Assembly (NCBI GenBank): GCA_012845835.1
Contig: JABAKD010000012.1
Coordinates: 2,008,620-2,072,619 of the forward strand
Reading direction: 5' to 3'
Source: Undaria pinnatifida
Lineage: Eukaryota > Sar > Phaeophyceae > Laminariales > Alariaceae
DNA length: 64,000 bases
In this document: positions 62,451-64,000 of the stretch, piece after piece
Numbering within the stretch: the first letter of the stretch is position 1
Layout: each line of letters opens with the position of its first letter
Translations under genes and position numbers: made by a program
The notes under the pieces: model-generated
What the model was told of the DNA's origin: nothing
Database searches by the model: none
What the model saw: the letters and a program-made list of their open reading frames with translations, nothing else

Positions 62451-62640
62451 TGACAAGCTTGGCCTGTTGAGTATCTGCCTCTGATGGGTCTGCGGGTGTG
62501 AGTGCGACAGCAGCAAGTACTGTAAGACTTTGAGTACTAGATCCGTCCACATCTTCCACTCCCAGGGTTTCGAGGTGTACGCCGTCGAGCACTGGCCCCT
62601 GTGGCCCTTTGTTAACGTTTGGCAACAACTCGTCTCCTGG
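62451..62640 (-). pseudogene. Acidic linker between RNase H and the methyltransferase-like domain
   Basis: KGIVIEDFDDSFPGDELLPN, then VHLETLGVEDVDGSSTQSLT, VLAAVALTPADPSEADTQQA. It is in frame with the RT/RNase H and runs straight into the motif I-like segment, so the methyltransferase-like domain was translated as part of the same polyprotein. Confidence 0.7.
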
Positions 62641-64000
62641 GAAAGAGTCGTCGAAATCTTCGATTACGATGCCCTTGTTCGGTAACCGCGACATGGTGTC
62701 TGGGAGCTGATGTTGTGTCCCCGGCCGCCACTTCAAAGTTGTGTCGTGCTCCATCAACCTCGGAGCCCAGCGATGGTATTTCGGTGTGCGAGATTTGCTT
62801 TTGAAGAGCCAAGTCAACGCCAAACAGTCCGTGATGAGCGTGAACGGTCGCCCCCAAAGATAGGGTTGGAATTTGCTCACTGCCCACATGACCGCCATGC
62901 ATTCACGGTCCGTTGCTGACCTTTTGGAGTCTCCTCTCGACCACCTTTTGCTGCTACACGAGATCACCTTTTCCACTCCTTCGATGCATTGTGTTAGCAC
63001 CGCTCCTGCTCCCATCTCACTGGCATCAGTGGACAGCGAGAACGGTTCTGTCCACACCGGCAGGGCTAGGATTGGAGGTGACGTCAAAGCTTCGATAAGC
63101 GCATCAAAAGCTTTGTTCTGCTCTTCTCCCCATGGGGCTTTATCTTTCTTCGCTCTCTTGGTTCTGAACCTTGGATATCTCAGCAAGTCGGAAATGGGCG
63201 CCACCACTGTGCTATACTGGGGTACGAATTGTCGTAAGTACCCTGTCATGCCCAGCAACACTCGCACTTCCTCCACCGTGTTCGGCCTGGACAGCTGCGT
63301 GATAGCATCGACCTTGCTCGTGGCTGGCCTGGTACCAAGTCTATCCACGATCATGCCGACGAAGTCCATGACCGACTGACATAAATGCGATTTCTGGCGA
63401 TTTACGGTGAAACGTCCTTGCCTTAGACACTCTAACGTTTCTCGCAGCAGTCCCCATTGACCGTCAAGGGTTTTCGACGGGATGTCGATGTCGTCCAACC
63501 AGTTCTTGATTCCCCTATCCTTGACGGTTAACAGTCGCCCCCTAACGTAGTTGGCAAACGCCGAAGGCACTGTCTTCAACCCGAAGCCGCAGCGAACGTA
63601 TTTGTACAGCTTCCCGTCAGCGTCTCGAAATGCCGTCAGGTGTCGATCATCCTCATGGATCTCGAGCTGTAGGAATCCTGAAGCTAAATCGATGCTGGAG
63701 AAACGTTTCGACCCTTCCATCTCATCCATAATATGCTGCAAGTCTCCAAGTCCACCACTCTGTGATTTGAGAAGCGCATTGATACCTCGAAATCCTGCAC
63801 AACCCGCACTGTCCCATCTTTCTTGCGAACCGTCGAGCAATTGGTGGCCCACTCGGAAGTTGATTCCCGAATGGATCCATTCTTCAGGAGCTTCACCACC
63901 TCAGTCTAAATCATCTCGCGCTGTTCCGGGCTGTAGTGTCGAATGGGCGCCACGCATGGCTTCGCGTTGGAATCTTTGAGCTCCAGTCGCATGGTCACTC
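62641..64000 (-). pseudogene. Gypsy reverse transcriptase and RNase H
   Basis: RT: VKLLKNGSIRESTSEWATNC, GTVRVVQDF (one-base deletion at ~63800), RFSSIDLASGFLQLEIHEDD (motif A), RCGFGLKTVPSAFANYV (motif B) and KNWLDDIDIP (motif C, Asp pair at ~63490-63495), then QFVPQYSTVVAPISDLLRYP. RNase H: LSTDASEMGAGAVL (Asp), ATDRECMAVMWAVSKF (Glu), LITDCLALTWLFKS (Asp) and WRPGTQHQLPDTMSRLP. A TAG at ~63905-63907 (one change from CAG) interrupts the N-terminal part. The rest of pol and gag lies beyond 64000. Confidence 0.93.

Larger units (their letters stand above)
58620..64000 (-). mobile_element. Ty3/gypsy LTR retrotransposon, 3' part, with methyltransferase-like insert
   Basis: Minus-strand element that continues beyond the window. 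In reading order: reverse transcriptase, RNase H, a cytosine-5 methyltransferase-like domain, a linker with TRAVTRSQAKATSQ, integrase, integrase C-terminal region, and a terminal domain with KSPYWWVWYADGDWE. RT before integrase is diagnostic of gypsy. At least three frameshifts and five in-frame stops are visible, so this copy is dead. The left border is tentative. Confidence 0.9.

Overview
The window looks like nuclear, gene-poor, transposon-rich DNA of a eukaryote. Evidence: LTR retrotransposons of both major classes, a LINE with a 1246-codon open frame, LINE/SINE-like retroposons, MITEs, several satellites, degenerate telomere-like repeats, and a few exon-like pieces with GT...AG borders. 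No bacterial gene organisation, rRNA or convincing intact host gene was found. The style of the LINE and Gypsy proteins would fit an algal or other protist genome (perhaps a stramenopile), but this is a weak inference and nothing here fixes the species.

Layout. 0-10 kb: non-coding DNA with dispersed repeat families: two of four copies of a ~250 bp MITE with C-rich terminal inverted repeats, a repeat family carrying a 93 bp tandem block, and 75 bp and ~215 bp tandem repeats. 10-12.6 kb: a retroposon ending in (AAC)n and two 5'-truncated LINE copies head to tail. 12.7-20.1 kb: a complete but dead Ty1/copia element on the minus strand, with ~500 bp LTRs, a 5 bp target duplication (CCCAG), and gag, protease, integrase, RT and RNase H remnants broken by stops and frameshifts. 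20.2-21.1 kb: a decayed Gln-rich coiled-coil gene. 21-34 kb: mostly unassigned DNA with repeat copies and two places on the minus strand that look like exons of membrane proteins. 30-58 kb: repeated invasion by two related short repeat families (type 1 and type 2, named here), whose 3' ends share an ATG-initiated peptide, plus G-rich tracts and GACGGG-type minisatellites. 45.5-50.6 kb: a full-length, apparently intact LINE flanked on both sides by truncated relatives. 53.5-57.1 kb: two satellite-like arrays, the larger made of 11 units of ~215 bp and interrupted by a tRNA-like SINE candidate. 58.6-64 kb: the 3' part of a Ty3/gypsy element on the minus strand, continuing past the window edge.

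The most interesting object is the Gypsy element. Between its RNase H and its integrase it carries a domain with, in order, the sequence hallmarks of a cytosine-5 DNA methyltransferase. This copy is broken by frameshifts and stops, several of them of the C-to-T kind. The intact LINE is the only long uninterrupted protein gene in the window and is likely the source of the truncated copies. The window otherwise records nested insertions: LINE into LINE tail, (AAC)n retroposon into type 1 repeat, type 1 repeat into a 0.5 kb tandem duplication, MITE into another repeat, SINE into satellite.
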